This document shows, piece by piece, positions 1-9,538 of a DNA stretch of 64,000 nt. Under the pieces are notes generated by a model. It was not told where the DNA came from and searched no databases. It was given only the letters and a program-made list of their open reading frames with translations. Source of the DNA: Ch67 sp041395845. Its GTDB lineage: Bacteria; Pseudomonadota; Gammaproteobacteria; Pseudomonadales; Ketobacteraceae. Made by a program: the position numbers and the translations under genes. Position 1 is the first letter of the stretch. Each line of letters begins with the position of its first letter. The stretch lies in assembly GCA_041395845.1 (NCBI GenBank), contig JAWKZS010000001.1, positions 248,001-312,000 on the forward strand, given 5' to 3'.

Positions 1-810
1 GATCTTGCCGACGGCCGCGACTTTGTCAGTGGCATCGGCGCACTGGATGACGCAGCAAAACAGCGGCAGGTGCTGGTGTGCAGCGGCGCCAGCTCGGTAC
101 CCGCCCTGTCCAGCGCCATCATCGATCGCTACCAGGCCCACTTCGCGCAGCTGGAAACCGTTGAATACGCCATCTCCACCGCACAGAAAACCAGTCGCGG
201 GCTCGCCACTACAGCTGCCGTTCTGAGTTATGCCGGCAAGCCGTTTTTCACCCACCTGAACGGCAAAGCCGCCACCGTTTACGGCTGGCAGGATCTGCGA
301 CTGCGGCACTTTTACGGGTTGGGAAAGCGATTGCTGGGCAATTGCGACATTCCGGATCTGTCGCTGTTTCCGCAACGCTATCCGTCGCTGCGGGATATCC
401 GCTTTCAGGCCGGACTGGAATTGAAACTGGTACACACGGTTCTGTTCATGCTCGCAGGTTGCGTGCGCATCGGCCTGCTGGCATCACTGCAACCGCTGGC
501 TCCGGCCATGCTGAAGATTTCCCGCCTGCTTGATCCGCTGGGCACTGATGACAGTGGCTTTTACATGACACTGCGCGGCCACGATCAACAAGGCCACGCC
601 AGACAGCTGCGGTTCGATCTGCTGGCCCGTGAGGGTGACGGCATGCTGATTCCGTGCATACCGTCGATTCTGCTGGCGCTGAAACTGGCGCGCGGCCAGA
701 TTGTTACGACCGGCGCGCTGCCCTGTATGGGCCTGATCAGTCTGGAAGAATACCTGGACGCACTGGGTGAGTTTGCCATCGAGTGGCGCACCACCGACCT
801 GGCAGGCTGA
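1..810 (+). CDS. Saccharopine dehydrogenase-like NAD(P)-binding protein, 5' partial
   Basis: The reading frame is open from the first base, so the gene begins upstream of the window; the visible 269 codons are the C-terminal part. The segment GASSVPALSSAIID and the preceding LADGRDFVSGIGALD are typical of proteins with a saccharopine-dehydrogenase NADP-binding domain, at the point where the Rossmann part passes into the second domain. Members of this family are mostly of unknown substrate; a true lysine-pathway role is not implied. A later start at base 70 is possible on paper, but the homology before it argues against it. It converges on the OmpA-family gene. Confidence 0.72.
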   Translation, partial: DLADGRDFVSGIGALDDAAKQRQVLVCSGASSVPALSSAIIDRYQAHFAQLETVEYAISTAQKTSRGLATTAAVLSYAGKPFFTHLNGKAATVYGWQDLRLRHFYGLGKRLLGNCDIPDLSLFPQRYPSLRDIRFQAGLELKLVHTVLFMLAGCVRIGLLASLQPLAPAMLKISRLLDPLGTDDSGFYMTLRGHDQQGHARQLRFDLLAREGDGMLIPCIPSILLALKLARGQIVTTGALPCMGLISLEEYLDALGEFAIEWRTTDLAG

Positions 811-831
811 CCTGACCAGTCGCCAATCAGC

Positions 832-850
832 GGAGCGGAATTACCGCTCC
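832..850. terminator. Short hairpin between convergent genes
   Basis: A perfect 7-bp stem (GGAGCGG / CCGCTCC) with a 5-nt loop lies between the saccharopine-dehydrogenase-like gene and the OmpA-family gene, and overlaps the stop codon of the latter. There is no T-run on either side, so it is only a weak candidate for a shared transcription end. Confidence 0.35.
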
Positions 851-1725
851 ACAATCTCCACCCGGCGATTCTGGCTGCGTCCGCCTTCCTGACGATTGGT
901 CGAGGCCGGCACCAGCGGACCAACGCCGTGGGCTTCCAGACGACTGGCACTGATCCCGTAATCCCGCACCAGCGCCTGCATCACTGCTTCTGCCCGCGCC
1001 CGTGACAGGCTCATGTTCTGCTGGAACTGGCCCTGGCTGTCGGTATGCCCCACCACATACAACTGCAATTGCGCCTGTTCCCGCAGCAGCTTTGCCACCT
1101 GTTCCAGCGCCGGCGCCGACTCGGCTTTCAGCGTGGCACGGCCGGTATCAAAGAAAATGCCATCCACCCGAATCCGCCCATCCCGCGCCAACCCGTTGGC
1201 CAACGCCGCCGCATCGGCCACCACCAGGCCGGTTTCCATGGCGGCGGCTTCCAGAATATGGATCAGCGTGGTCTGGGGTGCGACACCCACCGACACATAG
1301 GCCTGGGCGTCGCCATAATTCAAACGGCCGGTAAAATAACGCACGTCACCCCCTGCCCCCAGATTCATGCCGTTGATGGCACTCCAGGACGGCTTGGCTG
1401 TGGTGCCGCAGTTGGCGCGGCCACTGCAATCAAAGTCCACGGTGAAACCCTGGGATTCCAGTGCCTGCCGGTAGTTGGCGAGGATTTCCAGGGTGGAACG
1501 GTCCTTGGGATTTTCGTAGCGGATGCGGGTAAGCTTGCCCTGCAGTGGTTCGGTTTGCACCACCCGGTCGGCAAAGCCGGTGATCCGCGGGTATTCGCTG
1601 AAGGCCTCGGTATCCTCGCTGCGCAGCGACGAACCTTCATACGGTGAAATCAGCGGGTGTGCCTGCACCAGCGTAGCCAACATGCCCAACATCGCCGCCA
1701 GCCCGATCTGCTTGAAGCGCTTCAT
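841..1725 (-). CDS. OmpA-family outer membrane protein
   Basis: A 294-residue protein. It starts with a clear signal peptide (MKRFKQ, hydrophobic stretch, cleavage after VQA near residue 22). The middle region (about 35-190) resembles the DUF4892-like part found ahead of OmpA domains in some pseudomonads. The last 110 residues are an OmpA C-terminal peptidoglycan-binding domain: FDTGRATL, then VVGHTDSQG and a NRRVEI end. It probably links the outer membrane to the cell wall. The start at 1725 is preferred over an upstream one because it gives the signal peptide and has GGGAGAA just ahead. No cysteine lipobox is seen. Confidence 0.8.
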   Translation of the reverse strand: MKRFKQIGLAAMLGMLATLVQAHPLISPYEGSSLRSEDTEAFSEYPRITGFADRVVQTEPLQGKLTRIRYENPKDRSTLEILANYRQALESQGFTVDFDCSGRANCGTTAKPSWSAINGMNLGAGGDVRYFTGRLNYGDAQAYVSVGVAPQTTLIHILEAAAMETGLVVADAAALANGLARDGRIRVDGIFFDTGRATLKAESAPALEQVAKLLREQAQLQLYVVGHTDSQGQFQQNMSLSRARAEAVMQALVRDYGISASRLEAHGVGPLVPASTNRQEGGRSQNRRVEIVER

Positions 1726-1805
1726 GGATCTTCTCCCTGTCCAATGATGATGGAGCAAGCTTTCCACAGAGCGGGCCAGGCTGCAACGTCCGGAGCCAGA
1801 CAACT

Positions 1806-3332
1806 TCAGGCCGGCCAGTAGCGATCCTTGAGCAGGCGTTTGTACAGTTTTCCGGTGGGATGTCGCGGCAGTTCGCGCTCGAAATCGATACTGCGTGGAC
1901 ACTTGATATGGGACAGCCGCTCGCGACAGTAAGCCAACAGTTCCTGCGCAAACGCGTCACTCACATCCGCCATCGACACCGGCTGCACCACGGCTTTCAC
2001 TTCTTCACCGAATTCTTCATTCGGTACGCCGAACACTGCCACGTCAGCCACTTTGGGATGGGTGATCAGCACATCTTCGGCTTCCTGCGGATAGATGTTC
2101 ACGCCGCCGGAAATGATCATGTAGGCCTTGCGATCGGTGAGGTACAGATAGCCTTCCGCATCCAGATACCCCACATCCCCCAGGGTGGTCCAGCCTTTGC
2201 TGTTGGTGGAGGAGCGGGTTTTGGCGGGATCATTGTGATACTCGAACGGCAGACCGTTGGCAAAGTACACGGTACCGATTTTTCCCGGTGGCAATTCATT
2301 GTCGGCATCGTCGACGATCTTCACCTCGCCCAGAATGGCACGCCCCACCGAGCCCTTGTGACTCAGCCATTCCTGCGGCCCGATGGTGCAAAAACCCATG
2401 CCTTCGGTGCCAGCATAGTATTCGTGAATGATCGGCCCCCACCAGGCCAGCATCTGCTCCTTCACCTGCACCGGACAGGGCGCCGCCGCGTGCACCGCAC
2501 ACACCAGACTGCCAAGATCGTAGCGCTTGCGCACGTCGTCCGGCAGTTTCAGCATTCGCACAAACATGGTCGGCACCAGTTGCGAATGAGTGATGCGATA
2601 GTGCTGCACCAGTTGCAGATACTGCTCCGGTTCGAACTTTTCCATGATCACGCAGGTGGAACCGGTGGCAAGAAAATTCATGCAGTAACGCAACGGCGCC
2701 GCGTGATACAGCGGCGCCGGGGACAGATAGCGCATCTCCTTGCCCGGCGTCATGTACAGACCCTGCAGCAGATTGAACAGCGGGCTCGGCGTGCCGAGCG
2801 GCACATTCGGCAGCGGTACCTTGATGCCTTTCGGTTTACCGGTGGTGCCCGAGGAATACAGCATGTCGGCACCGGTGGTTTCGTCTGCAATCGGGGTAAC
2901 CGGCAGCGCCGCGATGGCCGCATTCAGATCCTGGAAATTTGCCCGTTCACCATCCACCAGAAACTGCGCTTCCACGGCGGGTATACGCCCCTGCAGTTTT
3001 TCGATCACCGGCCACTGCGCCGTTGACGACACCAGCACCCGCGCACCGCAATCATTGACGATATAGGCAACCTCGTCCGCCTGTAGGCGATGGCTGATGG
3101 CGGTGTAATACAGACCGGCACGATGGGCCGCCCAGGTCACCTGCAAAAAGGCCGGATGGTTTTCCAGCACGATGGCAATATGATCGCCTGCTTGCAGGCC
3201 CAGCTGACGCCACAGATGGGCCATCTGATTCGAACGTTGATCGAGTTCCCTGAACGTCACCACCACGCCGCTGTCGGCCATGATGTAAGCCGGCTTGTCC
3301 GGCGTTTGCGCTGCAATGATGCCTGGATGCAT
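1806..3332 (-). CDS. Acyl-CoA synthetase (AMP-forming)
   Basis: A 508-residue adenylate-forming enzyme. The P-loop-like motif YSSGTTGKPKG, the YYAGTEG motif, the hinge region DVGYLDAEGYLYLTDR and the C-terminal catalytic-lysine motif PTGKLYKR are all present. It should activate a carboxylic acid to its CoA thioester. The N-terminus MHPGIIAAQTPDKPAYIM matches relatives well, and GGCGGGA sits 8 nt ahead, so the ATG at 3332 is chosen over a GTG at 3371. It ends a minus-strand row with an SDR, a thioesterase and a carboxylase pair; the substrate cannot be read from sequence, but a steroid or branched acid is possible from the context. Confidence 0.83.
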   Translation of the reverse strand: MHPGIIAAQTPDKPAYIMADSGVVVTFRELDQRSNQMAHLWRQLGLQAGDHIAIVLENHPAFLQVTWAAHRAGLYYTAISHRLQADEVAYIVNDCGARVLVSSTAQWPVIEKLQGRIPAVEAQFLVDGERANFQDLNAAIAALPVTPIADETTGADMLYSSGTTGKPKGIKVPLPNVPLGTPSPLFNLLQGLYMTPGKEMRYLSPAPLYHAAPLRYCMNFLATGSTCVIMEKFEPEQYLQLVQHYRITHSQLVPTMFVRMLKLPDDVRKRYDLGSLVCAVHAAAPCPVQVKEQMLAWWGPIIHEYYAGTEGMGFCTIGPQEWLSHKGSVGRAILGEVKIVDDADNELPPGKIGTVYFANGLPFEYHNDPAKTRSSTNSKGWTTLGDVGYLDAEGYLYLTDRKAYMIISGGVNIYPQEAEDVLITHPKVADVAVFGVPNEEFGEEVKAVVQPVSMADVSDAFAQELLAYCRERLSHIKCPRSIDFERELPRHPTGKLYKRLLKDRYWPA

Positions 3333-3386
3333 ATCGATTCCCGCCTGTTGTTTTTGTTTGTCAGATGACACTCACTGGAATGGCTT

Positions 3387-4202
3387 TCACTTCTGTTTCA
3401 GCAACGTCCCCAGCCCGAACTGGGCCAGAAAACTGTACACCTCCGGCATCAGCGCATAGGACTTGGTGGTGAACCGGATATCACGTGGAAACACGATGCG
3501 CGATTTGTTGGCAGCCACTTCTTTCAGAATGATCGCCACCGCGCGCTCCACGGAAAGTTCCTTCACCGGCGATTTCGCATGGAGCTTCTGCATGTCGAAA
3601 TCGTGACTCTGGGTGGCGTTAATGATGTTGGTGCTGATGATGCCCGGACAGATGGCGCTGACCCGCACGTTATAGCGTTTGGCTTCTTCCCGCAGTGACG
3701 TGCTCAGGCCCACCACTGCGTGTTTGGTGGTGCAATAGGCGGTCATCAGCGGAATCGGCATCAGGCCGGCACCGGACGCGGTGTTGACGATATGGCCACT
3801 GCCCTGCTCGCACATGATCCTGTAGGCGATATCGGTGCCGTGCACCACGCCGCGGATATTGATGTCGATGATGCGGTCCCACTGATCCGGCGTCATGCTT
3901 TTCACTTCACCGAAGATACAGATGCCCGCATTGTTGAACATGAAATCGAGCTGGCCGGTCTGTTTTTTCACGCCGTGAATCAGTGTTTCACAGGCGGCGC
4001 GGTCAGTCACATCGAGCGCGGCAATCTGCAGGCGGTCGGCAGCGGCGCGCTGTTCCTGCTGCAGCGTTTCCAATCCCGCCATATTCACATCGGTCGCCAC
4101 CACGCGGGCGCCCTGTTGCAGCAACTGCACCGACAACTCGCGACCAATGCCCGACGCAGCACCCGTGACAATGGCAGTTTTGTCCTGAAAAACCCGTTTC
4201 AT
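3387..4202 (-). CDS. Short-chain dehydrogenase/reductase
   Basis: A 271-residue classical SDR. The cofactor motif TGAASGIG is at 13-20, NNAG at 90-93, the catalytic Ser at 143 and the YCTTK motif gives Tyr156 and Lys160. An acidic residue after beta-2 (ATDVN) suggests NAD(H) preference. The C-terminal tail of about 60 residues is longer than the minimal family and resembles SDRs with a loose membrane-associated tail. It lies between a thioesterase (47 bp upstream) and an acyl-CoA ligase on the same strand, so a role in hydroxy/keto conversion of a lipid or steroid is likely, but the substrate is unknown. Confidence 0.82.
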   Translation of the reverse strand: MKRVFQDKTAIVTGAASGIGRELSVQLLQQGARVVATDVNMAGLETLQQEQRAAADRLQIAALDVTDRAACETLIHGVKKQTGQLDFMFNNAGICIFGEVKSMTPDQWDRIIDINIRGVVHGTDIAYRIMCEQGSGHIVNTASGAGLMPIPLMTAYCTTKHAVVGLSTSLREEAKRYNVRVSAICPGIISTNIINATQSHDFDMQKLHAKSPVKELSVERAVAIILKEVAANKSRIVFPRDIRFTTKSYALMPEVYSFLAQFGLGTLLKQK

Positions 4203-4249
4203 GAAACGATCTCCTGCTCTGGAATAGTCCGACAGGATTTAACGGGATG

Positions 4250-4750
4250 TTAAGGATCCTGCACCATCGCCGCGTAGACTGCTTTCAGGATAACGGCATC
4301 CCGATCGCCTTCGCGAATGACGACGTCGATTGTAAGTTTGGCGCGGCCTTTTTCTTCATAGGTGCTGATCAATTGCTGGCGCGATTCGTCACTCACCGTG
4401 GCGATGCCGCGAATGACACCTCGCACCGGGGCCTTGTAATCGATTTCGCCTTTGGCGACCCAAACACTGGGCGTGTGGCCCGCATCCATGAGGGTGAGGT
4501 GCACGGCGCTCCACCCGGTCATGGCAGCCACGTTGTAGAGACTGCCGCCGAAGGCGGTACCGTGGGTATTGAGGTTGGGAGCGAGTGGCGCCTCGACGAT
4601 CACCGTGGCGCCATCCCAGGACAGCAGGTTCACCCCCATGTGCGCAATCAGGGGTACCTGACTGCGCAACTTGTGGCGGACCTGATCCAGATGGGAACGA
4701 TCCAGATCAGCAGCGTCCGGACGGGACGAAAATCCGGACTCGTCTGACAC
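4250..4750 (-). CDS. Thioesterase, YiiD C-terminal / hot-dog type
   Basis: A 166-residue single hot-dog-fold protein. The segment NTHGTAFGGSLYNVAAMTGW is the signature helix region of the YiiD C-terminal thioesterase family, which hydrolyses acyl-CoA or acyl-ACP. It begins with GTG, and the start is coupled to the end of the biotin carboxylase gene (TGAGTG, with AAGGA about 11 nt ahead); the next ATG would remove the first 37 residues. The tight link to a carboxylase pair suggests a housekeeping role in releasing CoA from a side product, but this is inference. Confidence 0.75.
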   Translation of the reverse strand: MSDESGFSSRPDAADLDRSHLDQVRHKLRSQVPLIAHMGVNLLSWDGATVIVEAPLAPNLNTHGTAFGGSLYNVAAMTGWSAVHLTLMDAGHTPSVWVAKGEIDYKAPVRGVIRGIATVSDESRQQLISTYEEKGRAKLTIDVVIREGDRDAVILKAVYAAMVQDP

Positions 4751-7630
4751 TCAGATCAGTCCTTTCAGCAGGGCTTCAGTGCGCGCCTTGCGGCGGGCAG
4801 CGATTTCGGCCGGATCAACATCCACCACTTTCTCGTCCGGGGTCACCTTGAACAGCGGCTGACCCTGTTTGACGATGGTGCCATCGACGTTTTCCAGCAA
4901 CACCTTGTCGATGGTGCAGGCAAACGGTGCCTGGATCTTGTTGAACATCTTCATCACTTCGATGATGTAGATGGTCTGGCCCGCTTCTACGTGGGAGCCT
5001 TCCTGAACGAACGTGGGCAGTGACGGCGCTTCGCGGCCGTAGAACATGCCACCACACACCGCGACGATTTCGTCGGCCTTGGTGGCCGGTGGCGGAACCA
5101 GCACCTTCATCATCTGCTCCTGCAGCGCTTCGTCGAACAGCATCTGCGGGATGTGCACGGTCAGGTCCTGGTTCACCTTCAGTTCGTAGAAGTAGGCGTC
5201 GCGGGCCAGCTTGGGCAGTACACTCATGACTTCCATACCGGCCTGGAAACCATAGTGTGCAGATTGCACCTTGGCCCACTCGTCAGCGGACAGGCCGGCC
5301 TGCGGCGCACCGTCCAGCATCACGCTGAGTTTGGCCCAGCTGGTTTCACCCAGACGGGCTTCCAGTTCGCGATAGAACTTCAGGCCTTTCTGCAGGATGT
5401 CGTTGTCGTGACCCCAGATGGATTCGGCAGCCGGCAGATCGGCGCGGTAATCCATGTTCAGGTAATGGTAGGTATCGTCCAGCACGTACAGCGGGTTGCG
5501 GCTCCAGGTCACCTTGTCGCCGTCAAGCTTCACGTGGGCCTTGTTCATGCTCAGCCAGCCGCTGAACACATGGGGATCACGCATCACGAATTCCAGCGGA
5601 CGCAGCAGCAGGGTGTGCTTGCGCTCCAGCGCAGCGTCGATCGCCTGCAGGGCGGCGCCCAGAGTCTCGTCGTTACCGTGCTGGGCAGCGATGTCTTTCT
5701 TGTACAGGGCCTTGGCCTGGGCAAATGCCATTTCCAGATCGAAATCCGCCGATTCCTTCTTCAGCAGGCCCACCATGGTCAGATAGGGCATGACGAACTT
5801 GGTGGTGGACTTGGCGTGCACATTCTCACCCAGGAACCAGTGCACCAGACCGTAATGGAACTGCAGGTTGGTGGCCAGGTTCTCACCGGTCATCTTGGTG
5901 CGGCGCAGCACTTCCGCCATGCGCTCGTAGCTGTCCTTGCGGCTGGTGCCAACGGTCAGCAACAGTGCAACGTTGGAATCATAGGCGCCCGCCAGGTGGT
6001 ACTTCATGAACTGGTTGCTGTCCGGGTTACGGACGCTGATGCCCTGGTCGTCACGGATCTCGCCATCAATCGGGCTGGACCAGTATTCGATAATGCCGCC
6101 GGCATGGGGCTTCAGTGCAGCGTTGGTGGCGTTCAGACGGGCTTCAACCGATGCGCGCTCGCGGGGAATGCGGGTCGGCTTCGGCAGTTTTTTGCCGTGG
6201 CGGGCCAACAGCGTCATACACTCCACCAGCGAGTCCACCAGCAGGTAATCGCTGGGATCTTCCGGGTTGGTGAACTTCAGGGTGTAGCACAGTTCGGAGA
6301 CGCGGTGCTCTACCTGAATCCGCGTGTTCATTTCCATGAAGAAGTGACTGTCGCGATCGACGATACATTCGAACGTCGAAACGGAATCCAGGCCCACGGC
6401 CAGACCGAAACGTTCGGACTCGGATTCCATCCGCTCCAGGATGCCCAGATCCGTGCGCAGGGCATCGGCTTCCAGCTTGTTGCCGGCCGCTTCGGCGCGG
6501 GCAATGGCTTCTTCCAGCATTTCTTTGGTGTTGGATACTTCCAGCAGCTTCTGTTCGTGCATCTGCAGCGAGCAGTCGCGGGCACCGATCGTGGTACACC
6601 ACTCACCATTGCCGATCACCTGGATTTCCTGGTGACGGGTGGTTTCGATGTTCAGTTCGATCAGCGCGTTCTTGTTGTCGCCCACGCCGGTGGTCTTCAC
6701 TTCCTGCAGTACTTCTTTGTACTTTTCGGCTGCTTTCTCGGCCGCTGCTGCGATGCGATCTTCCAGCTCACCTTCGAACGCCGCAGGGGATTGCAGAATC
6801 CGCTGCCCCTTGCCGCCGCCACCGCCGATGGCTTTCAGACGCACGCGGTTTTCCGGGTACTTGCGGAATACTTCTGCCACGCGAATGACCGCTTCAGCGC
6901 AGATTTCTTCCATGCTGATGATGTCGATGCCCTTGCTGTAAGAGGCATTCAGCACCGCGTCTGCTGCATCTTCCAGGCTCACGGCGTCGGTGAAGTTTTT
7001 CTCGTCCACCTTCAGGCCGTTGTCGGCGGCGATTTTCTTCAGGCCGGCACGATCACCCACTTTACGCAGCAGCGTCAGCACGGTGACGTTGTCGATACCC
7101 GGCGTGGTGGATACGTCGTTCTGCAGTGCGGTACGCTTGGCTTCATCCTTAGCGCCTGCGCCACGCACAGTGCGCGAGCAGGGGCCGATAAAGGTCAGGC
7201 CGGCCGCTTCGATGGCACTCACCAGCGCCTCGTCTTCCGCCATGAAACCGTAACCGGCGAAGATGGAGTCGTGGCCGTTTTCCTTGGCGATCGCAATGAT
7301 CTGCTGGATGCGCTGGGTACGCTCTTCCTTGTTGGCGCCGGTGTAATCCGGCACCCGGTGCACGCGATCCGGATCGGTCAGCTGACGCAGTTCCGGTGCC
7401 AGGGCGTTGTTGTAGGTGATGGAGTCTTTTTCCGACAGCAGGATGCCGTACTGGTTAATGCCCATCGCATCCCACACGTCCATCACTTCTTTACGGATAG
7501 GGCCACGGCAGATGATCAGCGGCTTCATGTCGGTACAGTCGAACTGACGCACCCAGGCGGAATCGTTTGACGTGCGACGGCGATCTTTGTGGATCAGCGG
7601 ATTGTTGGTGTAATTCTTGATGTTGCCCAT
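4751..7630 (-). CDS. Divergent biotin carboxylase with C-terminal biotinyl domain
   Basis: A 959-residue acyl-CoA carboxylase alpha-type subunit. The N-terminal biotin carboxylase domain shows FIGP (about residue 127), the glycine-rich ATP loop AIGGGGGKGQ and the metal/ATP motif EMNTRIQVEH. The C-terminal domain has the biotinylation motif EVMKM with the target Lys at about 894. The protein is far longer than the roughly 660 residues of usual alpha subunits, and several motifs differ (GYGFMAEDEA in place of HPGYGFLSEN). A long middle region (about 500-850) is probably a BT-like contact domain plus insertions. Its carboxyltransferase partner lies 180 bp upstream. Substrate (acetyl-, propionyl- or longer acyl-CoA) is undetermined. 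Confidence 0.8.
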   Translation of the reverse strand: MGNIKNYTNNPLIHKDRRRTSNDSAWVRQFDCTDMKPLIICRGPIRKEVMDVWDAMGINQYGILLSEKDSITYNNALAPELRQLTDPDRVHRVPDYTGANKEERTQRIQQIIAIAKENGHDSIFAGYGFMAEDEALVSAIEAAGLTFIGPCSRTVRGAGAKDEAKRTALQNDVSTTPGIDNVTVLTLLRKVGDRAGLKKIAADNGLKVDEKNFTDAVSLEDAADAVLNASYSKGIDIISMEEICAEAVIRVAEVFRKYPENRVRLKAIGGGGGKGQRILQSPAAFEGELEDRIAAAAEKAAEKYKEVLQEVKTTGVGDNKNALIELNIETTRHQEIQVIGNGEWCTTIGARDCSLQMHEQKLLEVSNTKEMLEEAIARAEAAGNKLEADALRTDLGILERMESESERFGLAVGLDSVSTFECIVDRDSHFFMEMNTRIQVEHRVSELCYTLKFTNPEDPSDYLLVDSLVECMTLLARHGKKLPKPTRIPRERASVEARLNATNAALKPHAGGIIEYWSSPIDGEIRDDQGISVRNPDSNQFMKYHLAGAYDSNVALLLTVGTSRKDSYERMAEVLRRTKMTGENLATNLQFHYGLVHWFLGENVHAKSTTKFVMPYLTMVGLLKKESADFDLEMAFAQAKALYKKDIAAQHGNDETLGAALQAIDAALERKHTLLLRPLEFVMRDPHVFSGWLSMNKAHVKLDGDKVTWSRNPLYVLDDTYHYLNMDYRADLPAAESIWGHDNDILQKGLKFYRELEARLGETSWAKLSVMLDGAPQAGLSADEWAKVQSAHYGFQAGMEVMSVLPKLARDAYFYELKVNQDLTVHIPQMLFDEALQEQMMKVLVPPPATKADEIVAVCGGMFYGREAPSLPTFVQEGSHVEAGQTIYIIEVMKMFNKIQAPFACTIDKVLLENVDGTIVKQGQPLFKVTPDEKVVDVDPAEIAARRKARTEALLKGLI

Positions 7631-7810
7631 GATGGTTTAATTCCTCGAATTCTGTTTGAACGCCGTTACGGGAGTTGGCAAAAATCTGGATTTTTGTGTG
7701 AGTGCAAGGAAGCACCGCACGCAGAACCGGAGTTTGCTTGAAGCAAATGAGGATTCGAGTACGGAGCTGACACAGCAATCACGAAAAAAGACAATTTTTG
7801 ATGCTCCCGC

Positions 7811-9538
7811 TTAGTGGAACTCACGCTGCACGCCCGACATCGGTTCCGGTTTGTAGTGGCGCAGCAGGAAGTTCAGGTTCGTCGCCAGCTGATGACGCAG
7901 GTCATAGGGCATGACCAGCTGGGAAATGGAACCAAGGCTCAATGCTTCTTTCGGGTTCATCAGTTCTTTTTCGTAACGGGCAGACAGGGCGGCGTCCTGT
8001 TGCTTGGCCCAGGCGTTCACTTCTTCGGTGGCCTGGGACTTGGCAGCGGCTTCGCTGGAGCCGGCTTTCACCAGTTCCGCCGTGCGCTCGGCAATTTTGG
8101 TCTTCACTGCGGCGCGAATGCCCTGCATTTCCTTCTTGTACACGAATTCCTTACCGGCAGGCCCCATCACGGCGAGGCGAGTGGTGGGCAGTGCCAGCAC
8201 CACGTCGGCGCCAGTGGCGTAGCTGTTGAACGCAGCATAGGCACCACCGAAGGCGTTACGCACGATCAGCAGGATACGCGGCGTGCGCAGGTCGATGATG
8301 GAATCCAGCATGGCACGACCGGCCTGCACGATACCGTTGCGTTCCTGGTCGGTGCCCGGCAGGAAGCCGGTGGTGTCTTCGATGAATACCACCGGGATGT
8401 TGTACAGGTTGCAGAAGCGGATAAAGCGCGCGTTCTTGTAGGACGCCGCGATATCGATCTGGCCAGAGGACACGGCAGAGTTGTTGGCCACGATACCCAC
8501 CACGTTGCCACCCAGACGGGCAAAGGCGCAGATGGTGTTCTGGGCGCGATCCGGCTGGAATTCGGTGTAATCACCGTGATCGCAGACCTGCTGGATCAGG
8601 ATGCGGATATCGATCGGGGTGTTGTAACCGGTGGACGAGTTGAACGCTTTCTTGAACAGGATGTCAGCGTCCCAGGTCTTGCGGGTGATCGGGTCGGACG
8701 TTTCCAGGAACGGCGCCATGGACGCATTATTGTCCGGGAAATAACGCAGCAGTTCTTTCGCCTTGCGCAGCGCTGCCACTTCATCGGGCACCACGAAATC
8801 GGTCACGCCGGACTGGCCATGGACGCGGGGTCCACCCAGCTCGTCGGCGGTCACGTCTTCACCCAGTACGGATTTGACGACGCCGGGGCCGGTCAGACCG
8901 AAGAAGGTGTCCTGGGGCTGGATCATGAAGCTGCCCTGGCGGGGCAGGTAGGCGCCACCGCCGGCGTTGTAGCCGAACATGCACATGATGGACGGCACCA
9001 CACCGCTGATCTTGCGCAGGGCAGTAAAGGCTTCGGAATAACCGTCCAGACCGCCCACGCCGGCAGGCACGTAGGCACCAGCGGAATCGTTCATGCCGAT
9101 CAGGGGAATTTTCTTCTCGCCCGCCAGCTTGATCAGGCTCGCCAGCTTGCGGCCGTTGGTAGCGTCCATGGAACCGGCGCGCACGGTAAAGTCGTGACCG
9201 TACAGCGCAACATCGCGCCCTTCCACATTGATGATGGCCGTCACAATGGACGCGCCATCCAGATTCTTGCCCCAGTTCTGGTACAGCACGATGGGGTCTT
9301 TGTCGGTGAGGACCTTGATCCGCTCCCACACGGTCATCCGCTGCTTGAGGTGCTGCTTTTCAATGGCAGGCACGCCGGCAGCGGTTTCAGGGCGCTGCAT
9401 CAATTCCCAGCCTTCGGCCAGGGACTGTTCGTAGATGCCAGGGGTGCGGGCGATTTCGCCGGGGATTTTGAATTCCTTGGTTTCCGGTGCCTGGAAGGGA
9501 TTTTCCAGCGACGGAATAAGCTTCTTGTTAATTCCCAT
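7811..9538 (-). CDS. Acyl-CoA carboxylase carboxyltransferase subunit
   Basis: A 575-residue carboxyltransferase with two crotonase-like halves. Oxyanion-type glycine segments are seen in both halves: SAGAYVPAGVGG and GYNAGGGAYLP in the N-terminal half, and NAFGGAYAAFNS in the C-terminal half; FIEDTTGFLPG is also typical of beta subunits. It transfers the carboxyl group from biotin to an acyl-CoA. The start at MGINKK (9538) is chosen because upstream codons show no homology. It leads the minus-strand row that continues with biotin carboxylase, thioesterase, SDR and ligase. Propionyl-CoA made by sterol degradation is one plausible substrate, but not shown. Confidence 0.85.
   Translation of the reverse strand: MGINKKLIPSLENPFQAPETKEFKIPGEIARTPGIYEQSLAEGWELMQRPETAAGVPAIEKQHLKQRMTVWERIKVLTDKDPIVLYQNWGKNLDGASIVTAIINVEGRDVALYGHDFTVRAGSMDATNGRKLASLIKLAGEKKIPLIGMNDSAGAYVPAGVGGLDGYSEAFTALRKISGVVPSIMCMFGYNAGGGAYLPRQGSFMIQPQDTFFGLTGPGVVKSVLGEDVTADELGGPRVHGQSGVTDFVVPDEVAALRKAKELLRYFPDNNASMAPFLETSDPITRKTWDADILFKKAFNSSTGYNTPIDIRILIQQVCDHGDYTEFQPDRAQNTICAFARLGGNVVGIVANNSAVSSGQIDIAASYKNARFIRFCNLYNIPVVFIEDTTGFLPGTDQERNGIVQAGRAMLDSIIDLRTPRILLIVRNAFGGAYAAFNSYATGADVVLALPTTRLAVMGPAGKEFVYKKEMQGIRAAVKTKIAERTAELVKAGSSEAAAKSQATEEVNAWAKQQDAALSARYEKELMNPKEALSLGSISQLVMPYDLRHQLATNLNFLLRHYKPEPMSGVQREFH

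Noticed and set aside
5153..7570. An 805-codon open frame on the plus strand, antisense to biotin carboxylase
   Set aside because: It mirrors a real GC-rich coding gene in the opposite frame; its translation is Gly/His/Gln-rich without domains, while the minus-strand frame has full biotin carboxylase motifs.
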